A stretch of 64,000 nucleotides of DNA from Oxyruncus cristatus (GCA_013399855.1 VXAY01004336.1:926076-990075), one strand, 5' to 3'; numbered from the stretch's first letter, positions 1 to 14,641 are shown. Numbers and translations: made by a program. The notes: a model not told the origin generated them from the sequence alone.

Positions 1-3000
1 AGGCTTCTGACAAAGCCTGTGACCAGCTGTGAAAGTTAATTGTACGTTATTTTGTAACTGTCTGAGCCTGGCAGAAAACCTTTATCCTATGGTATATTTT
101 TGTCCCTTGGCAGCAACACAGAAGGAAGGAAGTTTGAACTTCATTTTCCCCTGGTTTGATGTATAACTAGTATGGCAATGTGTTGGGACATGTTTTTATG
201 TTGCAGTGAGTTCTAGATGTGCCCTTTAACATTTTGTCTTTTTGCTTCCATAGAGTGAAATACAGATTCTCAAGGGTTCATTCTCATTTAGCCCGGGTAA
301 ATCCTGCAATATTGCTTTCCTAGTTTGCCACTGCATTAAACACTAAGGTAGTTTTCTATATTCTTTTATATCCTTAAAAGGGCTCGTTTTTCTCATTCAA
401 GACGTCACTTGGATTTTTTTTCTGCTTTGTCTTTGCACACTTTATCATTCCTTTATTAATACCAGTTAAGTGGCTGGTGGTATTTACATTCTAAGCCATC
501 CTATTTAGCTTTTACTGTTTGAGCTATTTAAAATCATAGTGTTTTGAGTGGTCTGCTCCAACAGCAGTTATGACAATAAAATTATTTATTACAATCAGAT
601 GATTTGTATAGTCTTCTTCTTTTTGGCTTTATGTGTAGTCCCTGCTGCAGCTTCCTGGAGACTACATAATCACATCAAAAACAGAGAGCACTTAATGTTT
701 TTTCATGGAGTTTTTATTAAGAATGTGCTCGGGCATTCCTTATCTCATGGTGGGTTACGGGTTTGTTTCTTTGCTCCTGAAGGCCCACAGACTGGCATGT
801 CTTGCCAGAATGAATGGGAATGAATGGATCAGATGGAATGGGCATGTTGGAGGATTCATTTCCTTGTGTTTCAGGAACACCTGTTTCTTCTTTCATCAAA
901 TCAACATTTTATCATCAAAAAACCAGAAAGACATAATCTTCTTTTCCTACTTCCCAACATTCCTAATAGATCAAATATTTTTGTGAACACAAGTTAAATG
1001 TTTGCAAAATAGTAATTACAATAATGTGATTTGAAAGTTAAACACTAATTGAACTGCATGCCCTTAAATGAAGAATTTTAAGATATTTTCTTGCGAAAGT
1101 CTCCATTTTAATGGGGTTTCATGCAGAGGATGTTCCTCCTTGGTCTAACCTCATTTACAAAACTTATATTTAATTAATCTGGTGAAGCTTTAGGAATAAA
1201 AAAGAGAAGGCACCTCAGAGAAGCAGGAGCTCTGCCCGGAGGTGACAAAAGTTTATAGCGTATGGGAACTTCAGGTCAAATCATGGAAGTAGGTGCCTTG
1301 GGCTGAGGTCACCAGCACTGTGGGTACCTTGGTAACCCTGTACAGTCCAAGTCCTGCACACAGCTCTACCCAAATTCCAGGTGTAAACCTGCTGTGGCTG
1401 GTCAGGAGCTAGAGGATGGTGTCTTTGAGGGATTTCAGAGGAAGTGGAAAGGTATGAGAAGTAAGGGCAACAAAGTTAGGAGGAAAAGGCTGTGAGGCTC
1501 ACAGGACCTGTGCTTTCAGTGTACAAACACAGTACTGACAGATGAGAACTGCCTTGTATTTGCATGCAGGCATGGAGTAGTGGTTTGCAGTCTGGCAGCA
1601 GGGGGAAACTTTACAGGGGCACTTACAAAATTGTTTTTAGTGGGACAAATCTAAAGCTCCTAAAGCTCCTCAAGCACAGCCTTTCTTTGAGTAGATAAGT
1701 ACTCCACCCAAACCTGATGGACTGGATGGAAATCCTTTTTTTTGCATGCCCTGGCATCTCCTAAGAGTGCCTACAGCCTTTCAGCAGGTGGCACTGGCAC
1801 TGTCTGTCCCAGACTGGAGTACTCCCAGAAAATATGCTCCAGGGAGGTGCAAATTCTTCTTTAGTATCTGTGAAGATACCTTGAAAGGGTCATTATCTCC
1901 ACTGGATAGGGACCAAGCACACTACAAAGCTGCCTATCCTTGATATCCACCTGGAAGCTTTGACCAATACAGGACATGCTCAAATTCTTGTAGATAAAGT
2001 GAGCTTTTGCAAAATCACATCTGCACTGGCTCTGGACACAACCTTGATCTGGGTTCAACCTGCACAGCTGATTGTCTCAGCTTCTTAGTTATAAAGTATA
2101 ACTCCAACACTTATCAGATGGGTTGGAGTAAATTTGTTTGAAATTGTGAGCTGGTACAAAATGTTAAGTAATTTATATGGTCATGGAGAATTTAATCTCC
2201 AAGTTAGCTTTAGAAACAACACTGAGCTAAGCAAAAAACTGAAAATAAAGAAGCATATTGGGAGTTTCTGCTGCTTAAAAAGTGTGAAAAATAGGAATAA
2301 GTACCATCAAGAAATTACAGAATTATTGTTTAATATAATAGCACTATGATCCCGTAGGATAAACTACAAAGTGGAGGTAAAAATTGAATCATCTAGGAGA
2401 AAAAAAAATCATCCATCTGATTTCCTAATGAGGTCTTGTAAAAAGAACCGTATGTAACCTTTACTCAGTGGGTTCCTAACCTGCAAAAAGTATTTGTACA
2501 TTCAGTGCCCAGAATACTGTATAAATATTATATATGAGCAAATGATACAGTTTATACCATAGAAAAATTACTTTCCTTCCATATATTTCCTACTACTAGA
2601 TCTTTTCACAAAATTTCAAGTTCCAGAATGAAAAGCCAAATAATATAAAATACAAATATCATAAAATATTAAAAAAAAAATTCTCTCTTGAGTTACAGAT
2701 TCAGAGTGGGTTTCTTATAAATTCCATAAATGGAATTATTTTTATTTTAGTACTGTGCTTCCTGTATTAAATGAGGGAAGGAGAGGAGTCACCATAACAA
2801 CTGTTCTACCACCAAGAAAAGCAGCATTTTCTTGAAGCAATACATGTATCGTATAAATATATCTATAAATATATGTTCAGGGTTTATTGTCAGAGGTTGA
2901 CAGTGATTGCATCAGTGTTTCCACAACAAAAATAAATGAAGAAGCATGCCAACACCTTGTGTCCCGGCACCGCTAGGCCCACAGTTCCTCCTTCTTTTTA

Positions 3001-4216
3001 TTTTCCTCACCTTATATGCACTTAACCAGGTATAGTCAGTGATATTTTTATATAGCACCACATAGTTCTAATGTTTCTATTTTTTCTCAGTGCAATACCT
3101 AAAAAAAAAAATATTACAAGGCACTGACAAAGTTTAGCAGAGAGCAAGATCAGTTTCTTCTGTTCCAAGTGGACCCGAACTGCTTGGGCTGTTTCCCTAC
3201 ACAGAAGAGCTGTCCTACTTACCAAGGCATTTTAGGTAGCTGCGTAATCTTAGAGGATGTCAAGGCCTGGAGCTTTGATGTAATGGTAATATTTAATATC
3301 ACTACTGAGCTTCCTGTGTTACAGGTGTCTTTACAGATGCTGCATTATCAACACCGGTTCTTTCTTCCCGTTATAAAGAAAACAACATTTGATATAAATG
3401 AGAAAGCAATCATATTACAGTTGGAGTATTCCCTAGTTCATTCCTGAGCTTAAGTATAGCTGGATAAAATAATTACAAAACAGCAGTGTTGGTAAACAAA
3501 ACTAATTTACATATAATGTCTCACTTCATACATCCAGAGAACTGTCTTAATCCCATGTGGCATTTTCAGTCACAAGATTATGCATGTAATAACAATAGAC
3601 CTTTCTATCCCTCAAGTCTTCCATTTAGCCTCTGGAGGCAGATAATATCTCATAGCTTGTCAGCGTGACAAGGAAAATGCTCTAATCAAACACTCCTGTG
3701 GACCATTATAGAACATAATAACAGGGGCTTTTGATGGCTTTATCAGACATGCATCAGAAGGTTCCCTTTCAAAAGAGGAACAAATTATTTTGTTTTAACT
3801 CAAGGCTTTGGGATATACATATATTAAGTATGCTAGAAACTGGGAGTCAAAATGGAGGGACAAAACTCTTATGTCTCCCTTAATGCATAATAATTAATAA
3901 AATATGCTCTTTAAATTGAAATGCTCTCATCACTGATTACCAGGGTTTTCAGCAAGATTTGCAGGGTTTGCACTGGGAGCTGGTAGTGTACAAACATCTG
4001 CAAATCATATGATAACCTTTGAAGTTTAAAAGCTGCCCAGAGTTACACCACTTCGGGGGTGACTTTTTCAGGACTTGCAAGAATAAAATAAAGGCAGTGT
4101 GGAGGAAGCTGGTGTGGCAGCTCCCTCCAAGGAAGGCCTGAGGGACCTCACAGGGCAGTGTGGGTCACTTTCAAGCTGCCCTTTTTACTACCTCTTTCTT
4201 TTTCTCACAGTGTAGT
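1..4216. other. Intergenic DNA, no gene seen
   Basis: AT-rich, CpG-poor non-coding sequence. The open frames are all under 100 codons, overlap frames on both strands, and show no recognisable domain; the one at 548, for example, starts at GTG. The only structured item is a two-copy 12-bp AT tandem repeat at 2852-2875. No repeat family was recognised before 4217. Confidence 0.7.
2852..2875. repeat. Two-copy 12-bp AT tandem repeat
   Basis: TATAAATATATC is followed directly by TATAAATATATG, so two units differ by one base. It is a short AT-rich tandem in non-coding DNA with no evident function. Confidence 0.6.
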
Positions 4217-4407
4217 TGAGTTTAGGTGGGACCTCTGGAGAATATCTTGTCCAAACCCTCTGTTTAAAGCATGATCAGCTAGAACTGGTGCCCAAGATGG
4301 TTTTGAATTGGGGTTTGGATATTTCTGATGATGGAGACTTCACAACCTCTCCTTGGAAGAGATTGACTATAAACATTCAACTCAGCTTGTCCTCCCACAC
4401 AAAAGTG
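4217..4407 (-). mobile_element. Old CR1 LINE 3'-end fragment
   Basis: The plus strand reads like the reverse complement of a CR1 3' end. A 'ggtgggacctctggagaatat' type opening is followed by 'gtccaaaccctctgtttaaagc', a 'tggttttgaa' segment and 'gatggagacttcacaacctc'. These blocks occur in the usual order of the CR1 3' untranslated region. The terminal ATTCTRTG octamers are missing and divergence is high, so this is an old truncated copy lying antisense. The distal boundary near 4407 is approximate. Confidence 0.65.
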
Positions 4408-7400
4408 TAGCCTTTTGTACACTGACAGGTGTGAGGGTTTTTTTAATCTACACATAAAAATACTACAGACAACCATTGTTTCCAATTCAACAGTACGTGG
4501 TTGGTTTATGAAGAATCAGAGGCACTGGATATTGGTCTTCTTGTTAGAGTCCAGACCACTAGAAAGTTTGCTAGCCAAATTACCAGAGTGCAACCACAAT
4601 GAAGGATGTTTGTGAAGAAGCTAAGGAGCAACACTGCGAAACTCTGGCATGTGTTACAGTATCTTACACTGACCTGAGAGTTCAGCTTCAAAACACACCA
4701 CAAGAGACCAAGTTAATGCTGCAGAATGGGTGCACCTGCTTTGAAATCTTACAGGCAAGGTGTGAAGACACTTCCTTTATATCCTACAAGCTTAACATGC
4801 AGATAGTTTTATTAAATCCCTTAAAGGCAACATAGATAACTTTTATGAAATTCATTTAATGTAAGTTCTCATAAATAATTTACACATGTTGTGCAGTAAC
4901 TACACATACTCTATGCCATCTGAACAGATATCAAAATTCTGTGATTGAGCCAACCAGCTGGTGCAGCTGTGGAGGTGATGGCAAGGTTGGTGTCACAGCA
5001 AAGATGCCAGCCACTACATTTAGTTAGCATGGCCAGCAGGTGGATTAATTCACAATTAGGCAAACACCTCTTAGGAATCTGTTCACCTTGTCCTCTGAGA
5101 TGAGGTGCAGGCATTGTAACCCAGGAAAGAAGACTGATGGCTTCAACAAGTACAATTGCCATCTTGAACAACTTAATTATTAATAGGGATTGTTTTATTC
5201 ATTCCACTCACATGAGGCAATATTAACACTGTAATGAAAACAGTAATAATAAGCTATTGTATTCAACAGGACAAGCTAGTCAAGCAAATACTCTCTATAT
5301 CACATTTTGACACTTTTAGAAACATAAATTGGTTATGATTAACTCTAGAAGTGTTGCCTTGTCTTTTGCAAAACAGATGAGTGGATTTAGGAATTCATCC
5401 AGCAGAAAGGCAGCCAAGGGCTTTGCTACTGCCAAAAAATACTCCACAAGTTCCTACACATCGCTCTTACGGTTGACCTCACCTCCGACCTGCAAGGAGG
5501 TCTCGTGCCCCCTCTTCCTCTCTGTTGGTTGTTTTGTTGGGTTTTTTTACTTACCAGATGCTGTCTAGGTTTGTTAGAAGTTGTTTGTTTGTTTCTGAAG
5601 TATTAACAAGTGTTGTCCAGGGATGACATTAAAACCAGCAGTTTGATTTCTGTGGCAGTGCAAAACAGAGCTGTGTTTTCCGGCGCAGCAGGAGTGGGCT
5701 TGCAGAAGCAGACTGTGATAAGATCTGCTCCACGCACTGCTCAGCCTGCAGCTTGGTGCTGCAGTCAGGAGAAAACCCACTAGTGGGATCTCCTGAAACA
5801 ATGCCTCAAAGAAGTCAAAAGCACAGAGAATGGACCAGCTAGCTTTCTATTTTGTATTTTTTATGATTAAATGTGCAAGGCTAATAATACAACCAAAGCA
5901 GAGAAACACAATACTCTGACTTTTTTAACCTGGCAGAACTTGAAGAAAAAACCCACTCAGTTTGGCTCATTCTCACATATTTGTCTTTTTAAATAAAAAG
6001 TATAATTTCTAAATCCTGTACCAGCGTTGAGCACAGTTAGAGATGCTTTGGAAGGATCCTTTCTCCAAGAAAACCATTTCTTCAGAACTTGTGGCTTAAG
6101 TCTTTTGCTACCCCTGATGCTTATCTTCAAATTTTTCCGCCCTTTTATTTACCACTATCACTATCACAACTAAATATGCTTCAACATGTTCGTGCCCAGT
6201 AATTATTCTGACATAAAGTACCAATTCCAAATCCCAATGTTTCCTTTACTACATACTGCACAAGAAATGCAAGTTATTCACATTCACCTCTGCTAATGTG
6301 ACCTATGCTAAGGGAAAAAGAGTTCCAAAGATTTTTTGATTTTTTTCCATCTGTGCCTGCACTGCTTCAATTCTGTCAATAGTATTTTCTTCTCCGAGGT
6401 AGTGCCTTTGATACACAATCTGATTTTTTCATAGCAACTTGTGATTAATCATCTTTCTGCTCATGTCAACATGGTCTCCACTGTTAACACCTTCCCAAGA
6501 TGGGTGCTAATTTTAAAATAACAAAATTACCTTTTTAAAAATTTTTCACATGTAGAAAAACCTAATATAATAGAATTGATAAAGATGAGCTTGTATAAGG
6601 ATGAAAAAGAAAATTACGTTAACAGCATTCGCTTTTGCAAATTTTGTCGGCATTCATGTTTCCCAGGGAAACATTACTGGTTTAAGTGCAGGAATTCATC
6701 TTTTTATGGAATTTTTGTGATAAATATGACAACTGACACTTAAGGAATATCTATTACCCAACCCAAAGGAGCTATTTTTGTCCTGAAATAGACCATGCAA
6801 CCAGTAAAGTTTTATGGCTTCTAGTCCTGAATTTTTTTTCACCTTCTCCTTGAGGGACAACAAATATAGCCTTATTACCAAGAGGAGCAGCCTTTCCTCG
6901 GTGTGACAGATAAAGAATTTAATCATATGCCTTGAGGCTTTGTCAAGAACTCTTTATTGCTGTGTTGACAATGAAATGTGAAATAGGTCCTCAGAGCACT
7001 GATTTTGTTTTACTTATTTGTTTGAATTGGTAAGGAATGACAATAGAAATAGCTAGGTTTTAAACTTAAACAACAAACTAAGCAAATAAACTGTCCTTGT
7101 GTCACTGGGAGAGGAACTATTTCCAGAAAGCCTGCATGTCCACACAGAGGAGAAGGGGACATATCTGAAGGTAGGAGGGCCCTATAACTTTCTCATTGAA
7201 AAGGTCCTGTTCAAGGGTCTTAACCCTATAATTAGTTCACTACAGAGAAATAATTTCACTTCTCAAAGCTGAAATGGGCACCCAGTTCCTTTAGTTAGTG
7301 TTTTATGCACAGCAGCATGTACACCACATACACAGGGACTGGTCTGTGAGGCTGGATCTTGCCTCAGCTCTGTCTCCTGGTCTTTGCTATCCATCAATAT

Positions 7401-10400
7401 GCATAGACAAAAAACTTGTGAAACACCTCTGGATTAATGATACAAAAATGATGCATTTTGGTTCCCAGGAGACGTGCATGAGATGCCACACCGGCCTGCT
7501 GAGGTTTACACTGAATCTCTGGTAGCTTCCCAGACCCTATGGCCAGTTGTGCTCCTCCCAGCCTTTTCCTCCTTTCCCTCTCCTTATCTGGTGCTTGCAG
7601 GTAAGGTAGGGTTTGCCAGCTTCTTGGGTGTTTGAATGCTTTACACCTTTGTATTTCAAACTTTTGCAAAAAGCTGCTGAAGTTCACAAATATTGAGCCC
7701 CATGTTCAGTCTGAGTTGAGTTTCCTGATAGAAGGAACGTTTTGCTTGGCTGTTTCTGTGGTCATTTGGGATAAAAGACTTCACTGGGAAGGAAAGCTGC
7801 TTCAAAAGGCACAAAGTTACTCCTTTGGGGCCATTGCTATATAAAATACTGTCAAAAGAGAACAACAGATTCTATTCAAGCAGGCTCTGGGCTCAGGGTC
7901 AGACAGAAACCATAGCTTTGGACCACACCAGAGCACTAAGCTGGAACAGGTCCAGGAAAAAAAAGTGTTGGCTACGTATCTAGATCTGAGCATCATAGCT
8001 CAGAGCCTGTTTGAACACACGCTTCAGTCCTTACAATTCATTGCATTACAAGCAAGCAGGATAGAAGCAAGTGGCTGCAGGGGTCACTGGGTCATGTACT
8101 GGCAGAGGGTTATGTGCTGGCAGCAGTGGAGGCTGACACCCTACAAGAGCACTTTGTGCACAGGGCCTTGTTAATTTACACGCACATGCAAATGCAAGGA
8201 TACCACTTCTGGGACAGGAAGCCCTTGAGTCACAGATTTCTGGAGGTAACACTGAGGGAGTGTCACAGGTGATATTGCTGCCTTCGCCTCAGTCCTGTAC
8301 CCTCCCAATCCAGCTGCTACTGGTCACTTCTGGAAATCAGATAGTGGATCAGGTGAAGCTTTTGTCTCTCTTGGTATGGCCAGTCTTAAGTGTTGAAATG
8401 CAAATGCATCATTTAATATATAAATGCAAAAGAACAGCACTGGTGTAATGAAGAAGGCATACCAGTGCCAACTGTACAGGATCTGAAATATTATTTTGCC
8501 CTACTTTTGTGGGGATTTAGGACATTCTGAGTCTCAGAAGTTGTGCCTCTGCCAGCCCTTTTCAGTAGCCTCCTTCCCAGGAGAAGTGAGAGTGAGCTGT
8601 GCTCCGGTTATCTGAAACTGCACCAGGGCCTGGTGACAGGCCTGGCAACCAGTATAAGTCAAAAAAGGCTTGGCAGACTCAGCTCGGTACTGGCTCCTGA
8701 CCCCAGAGTGATCTCACAGGGAGAACTGTGGAGTACTACTCCCAAAAAAGTAAGATGGTATGCATTTTCACACAATCTCATTTTCCTAAGGAACTAAAAG
8801 CACCATCTACTTGGCAGTGTGAATTACTGCGGTAAAGAGGGATTATGCAGGTGGACAAACACTCCTGTCATTTGAAGTGCGCTTGAAATTCTGCAAAAGA
8901 CAGTAATTGCTCTTTCTTTTTCACTTTAGAAGGACAAGGTACTATTTAGTTGCCTGAAGGTCTTGGAACAGCAAACTGGATGGTATATTCTTTACCACCA
9001 GTGTATTTTAGCTAAGCATATCCTTACTTACCACAGTGGAAGATCTTAACTAAGGTGGAAGCTTTGGTGTTAATGTCGATGTCCAGATTTAAATTCTTAA
9101 ACAGTGATGGCGATGTCTCCTTCCAAATGTAGTTTTAGATCTACAGATGAATAGTGTTAAGAGGATGGTGCCACATGGACACTGTATTAACCACTACATA
9201 CTCATTTCTATCTCTACTCTTTTGCAGTAGTCCAGGGAAATGCCTCAGGGAATGAAGAATGAGACATGGCTTGTAGCACAGCAAAACTGAAAAACAAAGT
9301 TCCGGGAGAGTCATCCTTAGCAAACCCTTTTCTGAGATTACAGCTGAAGTAAGGGCAACAATTGGTAAACAGGCATTAATCAAGCTAGCAGATTTCTCTT
9401 AGTGAGAGTAATCAGCTACTCTGCCAGCTCCCAGTCTGCTCCGGAGGGTTGATTGGCTGGTAGAAAATTTTCATGGCAGACATATGAATGTACACACCCG
9501 TACACAGATCCTGACCAGATTATAAATTAGCTTCGCCGTAGAAACTTCCATGCATAAAGGCTGCTTTTAGAAAGAGAAGTGCTCTGTACAAAGCCACTTA
9601 GTGTGATGTCTTAGTTCTGGGGATGGCAATGGGACTTTTTCCATTTATTTGTATGAAACCAGGATTTTACCGTAAGTTTTACTCATATGTATTCTCTCTC
9701 TGAGAGCATAATCTTCAGGGAGGTTTGAACATCTGTCAGATTGAAGTGGCAGAAGGAGATGGGCTGGTTTTTGTGCAATGAACATAATTTGGAATCCACT
9801 AATGGATTCAGCTAAAGCTTGACTTAACCTGTCAGCAGATACACTTGGGTACCCACTACTGAAACAAGGGCTAACTCTAATTTTTGAGTCCGATCTGCAG
9901 CCCACCTGAAACATGGGGGAAAAGTCATGGACATACACTTTCTCCATAAATGAAGTTACTTGTAGATACCTTTACTGGACTAATCCCTCAATTTATTCCA
10001 TCCTAAGGCATACTCCTACGCTAAACTGCAATTGAAGAGTCCATTTGATAGAGTGGATTGGTAGCCGGGGACTAAATAACCATGGAAGCATAAAAAAAAG
10101 GTAAAAGAGAATGAAAATACAAATATTTGCCTTCTGTGGGGTACATTCACAAAGAATAACACTTCTGAAAAGCAACTAACAGTTCTGAGTTCTCAAGCAA
10201 GTTGATGAAAGAGATTGTATTACCAGAAGTCCAATGCTGAGTACTGTCAGACTCCTCAGGAATTCTGCAGCTGGGATCTGAAAAGAAAGGAATTCAGAAT
10301 CATTAGTTGCCCAACAGAAATATTGGCTGATATTCTTGGATCTGGTATCATTCCTAATTTTTAAACCTCCATCTGGGTTTATTTTTTAAACTGTTGCATT

Positions 10401-12720
10401 TTAGTTCAAGTGTTCCTCTCCTAATTTCTTGATCTCCTGCTCTCTTGGCTTCTTTTATTAAAGGAAAACACAGATAAATAGCTAAGGTGAGGGAGTTCAT
10501 TTCACATGCAGGAAAACACAGTGTATTCAGCAGCTTCTGCATGTTTCTCTCTTCCTTTTGCTACTGCTGTTGTTTAGGTGCTGGCAAGAGCAAGCCATGT
10601 AGCTGGAGAAGGAAGTGTCTAAGATGCAATCTGTAATGATTGTGAGAGATTAGAAAGGTGGCATGTAACTGTATGGAGGTACCTCCTATTGTAGATCACC
10701 AGTAATGTGCAAAATGCTATTTCCCAGATGCATCAAAAAGTTTACAATTAAATTACTCAAATCCAAGGCCATACAGGTCTACCTCTCTTGCAGTCAGCAG
10801 CTGATATGTGTATGTGAATCAGAGAACAGAGCTAAAGTTGACGGTCTGAGTCTTGCGAAACAAAGCTACTTAAGGACATTAAATCTTCAGAAGGCTGAAG
10901 CCTGACTGGAAAGCAAAATGGATGATAGAATCTACGTTAACCAGAAATTTCTGCTGGAAGGATTTGTAACTCATGAAAGTAGAGGAAATCATCTGCGTTA
11001 GTGTTTTATACAAACTATTTTGCATGTCTGAGTTTTCAGTTAAGTAGACTAGAGGAAGAATCAAGTGCCAATTTAATTAGGTTCTTCTATTTGTTGTTTC
11101 CCTTAAGGGTGTATTTAAATAATTTTGGGGGACTTTATTAACAATAGAAAATAAAATAACAAGACTACCTTTAGCTACTTCCTTGGGAAAAGCAAATATA
11201 GCATAACAAGCCGTGCCTTCTTCAATATTTGTACAGTTTGGTGAGGCAGGGATTTACGTGTATGTGCTTAGTGCTGCAGATATAAATATACAATATGTAT
11301 ATATCCTATGAAAACATGAACTGAAGAGAGGCTTTCTGGGGTATGTCAGAATCATTAGGAGGACCAAGTGATCCAGAATTTGAGACAGGTGTTTGTGGCA
11401 CAATGTTGTGCTGTGAGAGATGTGAAATCTAGCCCTGCATAAGCCCATTGAAGTACCAGCCATCCCTAACTGCGCTAAAGGGCATTGTACCAAATGCAAA
11501 GAAGCAGAACCAGTTTCTGCTGGGGTCATCCTGCTATTCTGCTTCTCTAGGCTGAACTTAATGAGACATTTGTTCATTTTAGAGCTCTCCATTTCTGGCT
11601 TCTTGAATATCGTTTACTTTCTGCGTAGTGGCACAAGGTAAATGGACAGCAAGTGTCTTGCTCTTTCCTTATGTGACCTCTCCTACAGAATCAAAATTGG
11701 AACATTTCCTGGGAATGATCAGTGTGTGCATGAACCTTGCTGCCCAGGAAAAAACCCAGACTCTGGTTTCCTACTTCCATTATCTATTAGTACAAATTAC
11801 TCTTACGGTCCCATATGACGTATTTGCAAAAAAAGCGACTTTCTTTGCCTTAGAACATTAACAAGTGTCATGTCTGGAGATGAGGGGCTAGTTCAGGTGC
11901 TTGGTTTAGTATAACTGAGGTAATGTTCATTTGGAGGGTCAAAATATTTTCTTAGATCAACTAATTAAGGTGGGGGAAAATATTATGTACTTGGAAATTA
12001 AAATTTAGGAGCTTTCTGTCCACCCTAAGCGTTATTTGTGTCACTCTAAGACCCCAGTTTGCAGATAGTTTGTATGCTAACTTTGTGCTTTTTCTGGTTG
12101 TATAATAGCTTAACTCGTTTGTGCATAAATGTGTCCACATAGGAACAGTGAAAGCACCATCCTTTAAATTTCTCATGTGAAAACAAGTAACACTTTATTT
12201 TATATTATTTTATTAGGAAGTAATAAAGGAGGGCTAAAACTCTAGGGCTTCTCTACTAATTCTGCTAGCTATTGCTAGATAACTAGCCACAATCGCTGAT
12301 TATATGGTTTTGAGTACTCCTTCCTTTCACCTCTTGACCCTCTCCACACTTCCATATTGGCATCTGTAATTAGCTGTGCCTTACACAATAACCACTGTCC
12401 CCCAAGCCTACCTTCTTCCCAGGGCTTTCAGTTTTCAGTAGCAGTATCCATTTAAGGTTCCTCAAATCAAATAATGAAGGAAATTTGTCCTGTTCATGTA
12501 ACAGATAATTACTAGACACAGAGAAGGGAAGAAAAAGATCAGAGAAAATTAAAAGGTGAACACTCAAACAGTGAAAGAATAGCCTGGGTCCAGCAGCTCC
12601 ATGAGGAGAACTGGGAGCATAGAAGGAGGTTGTTGGGTCAATGATACCCGTGTAGCACTGACGCACTTCCCATCCAATAAACCACAGCCTGTGCTTAATG
12701 CCTCATTTACCATTGCGTAA

Positions 12721-12793
12721 GACGTCAATTTCCAAGGAGTGAGTAATAAGAACAACTCCTACACGTGCACACGCCCCCACAGGGGCACACGTG
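12721..12793. promoter_or_regulatory. Possible CRE plus two E-box cluster
   Basis: A CRE-like GACGTCA starts at 12721. Two perfect palindromic E-boxes, CACGTG, lie at 12762-12767 and 12788-12793, separated by a C-rich then G-rich segment. CACGTG is the known core for MYC/MAX, USF and CLOCK-BMAL type bHLH factors, and GACGTCA is bound by CREB/ATF bZIP factors. CpG-containing cores are uncommon in the surrounding sequence. No promoter, TATA box or transcript evidence is visible, so a regulatory role is inference. Confidence 0.25.
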
Positions 12794-13232
12794 AAAGACA
12801 GGAGCATCTCTTCCCCATAACTGCCCTGGAGGTGCTTCTTTTTAAAGAACCTCACCACGGGACATGTTGCAGTCCTAGCTGCTGCTGTGCAAGCCCTGTG
12901 GCTTCATAGGATACAGTGGTGAAAGGGTCAGCTCCTGGCCACACATGGGCCTCTTCGTAATCCGTAGAGAGAAGAGGAAGTGAAAGGAACTGAGTGATAA
13001 AGCACAAAAAGCAAGCAAAATGTGTACACGGAGCTCTGGGTTCTTGCTGCTCTAGGGTACCTCAATGCAAATCCTGCCTGGCCCAAGCTTTGGGAAGTCT
13101 GACAGAGGCTGAGGGAGTTGCTGTACTTTCACAAAGCACCCCGTGCCAAATGCGTGGGGAAGGACCTTTGGCAGCAAACACTTTATCAGCAGTGGTTGCT
13201 GATTGTGCCTGCAGCTGAGCCCTGTCTGCCAG

Positions 13233-13302
13233 CGTGGCTGGCACAGCTCACCCAGGGACGGGAGGCAGCACAGCAGGGCAGGGGCGGAGCGGGCCGGAGT
13301 CG
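13233..13302. promoter_or_regulatory. Small CpG/GC-rich patch
   Basis: Six CpG dinucleotides fall within about 70 bp, including GC-box-like GGGGCGGAGC at 13281-13290. The flanks are almost CpG-free. The patch is far too short for a CpG island by standard length criteria. It could be an Sp1-type element, a lncRNA start, or chance. Confidence 0.2.
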
Positions 13303-14641
13303 CTCTGGGAACTTCCCAGCATTTGGCAGAGACAGCTGGCACGATTTGCTGGAATACGGGATATCTGTGGCATCAGGGGACTTTCTCATGCTGCAGGGAA
13401 GCAAAGCTCACCTGGCTTCTGAGAGCACACCAGTCTTCAGAGCTGACAGGATTAAAAATGTGTGGCATTTAGTGTAATAAGTGAAGCATGAATGGAAAAA
13501 AATCAAACAAACTTATGGTATTTAATAATGAGCAGTCTTCATATTCCCGTTTTAACTGAACAACAGTCCCTTGGGAATTGTGGCAGATAGGCAGAGGCCT
13601 CAAAAGGAGCCCGGGCTCTGTGACAGAAGCAGATGACTGTGAGTGCAATTGGAAACATGCTCTGCCCCACTTGTGTAGCAAAATCAGTCAGGTTGGGATG
13701 TAGTCCTAATACTGACTGAACTGTTTTGATCCAACATTCCTAGATCAGTGCCATGCAAAGGAAAGTGATGACAGTTACAGAAAAGTGGGACCATATTTCC
13801 TTTAAGGACTCACTCCTTCCCCTAAGAGAGGTATGTCAATTTGATGTTCCTATTAAGTCCTGTGACTGCTACATGTCAAAATGTTAGTGCTCACTGTTAC
13901 CATCTTTCTATATCTCATCAGAAAGCTGCTTATAGAAGTGACAGTGATTCTCATATGTGAGACAAACACTGCTGTCTTACTAGAGAGGTTTGCATTTTTC
14001 AATCTTAAAAAAGAAATAATTAAAGGAGACTGTGCATTAGAAGGACATTAGCAGAGCTTTCCCACTCAAGATTGACAGAAAAACCCTGAGAATACAAAGG
14101 ACAGCACAAGGCAAACATCTGTTCATATAAAGGGAGTTAGAGAACTGTCTTTTATTGCATTGAAATAATATTCCACCTATAAAAATTAACCACTCTGTTT
14201 TTCCCCACATTTTGCACTATATGCAGTTCTCCTTAGGATTATGTTTACTGGAAACTTTTGCTTGTGTCATTTCTTTTCATTGCAAGCTAGTTTCTGGTTC
14301 CATGTAACCTAATCACATTTTCTTAAGCCTTCTATTGACAATAGAGGCCTGGGACAAATAAAAAGCCATCATTCAAAGGAGTAACATACCTCCTTAACAC
14401 AACCTAACATAGGAAAGCAGGCTAGGGCTCAGACAATCCCAAACCTGCTCCATTAAGAGATGACATTTTTAACAACAGATCTGTCGGACCCCGCTGGAAA
14501 TAATAGGCCCTCATCACAGGACGACAGGTGATTATGTTCTGGAAATGTTCCAGTGCCAGCTGTGTTGCTGCGTGTTATTTGTAACCTCTGTAATTGCAGC
14601 TTTTCAAAGCCATTTTTATTTGGAAAGCCAGTATAGAGGAC

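Larger units (their letters stand above)
4408..14641. other. Intergenic DNA, no gene seen
   Basis: About 10 kb without a supported gene. Open frames are short, lack family resemblance and overlap one another on opposite strands. Two small patches stand out from the CpG-poor background: a CRE/E-box cluster near 12.72-12.79 kb and a GC-rich stretch near 13.23-13.30 kb. No interspersed repeat was recognised, though highly diverged repeats would not be visible by eye. Confidence 0.65.
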
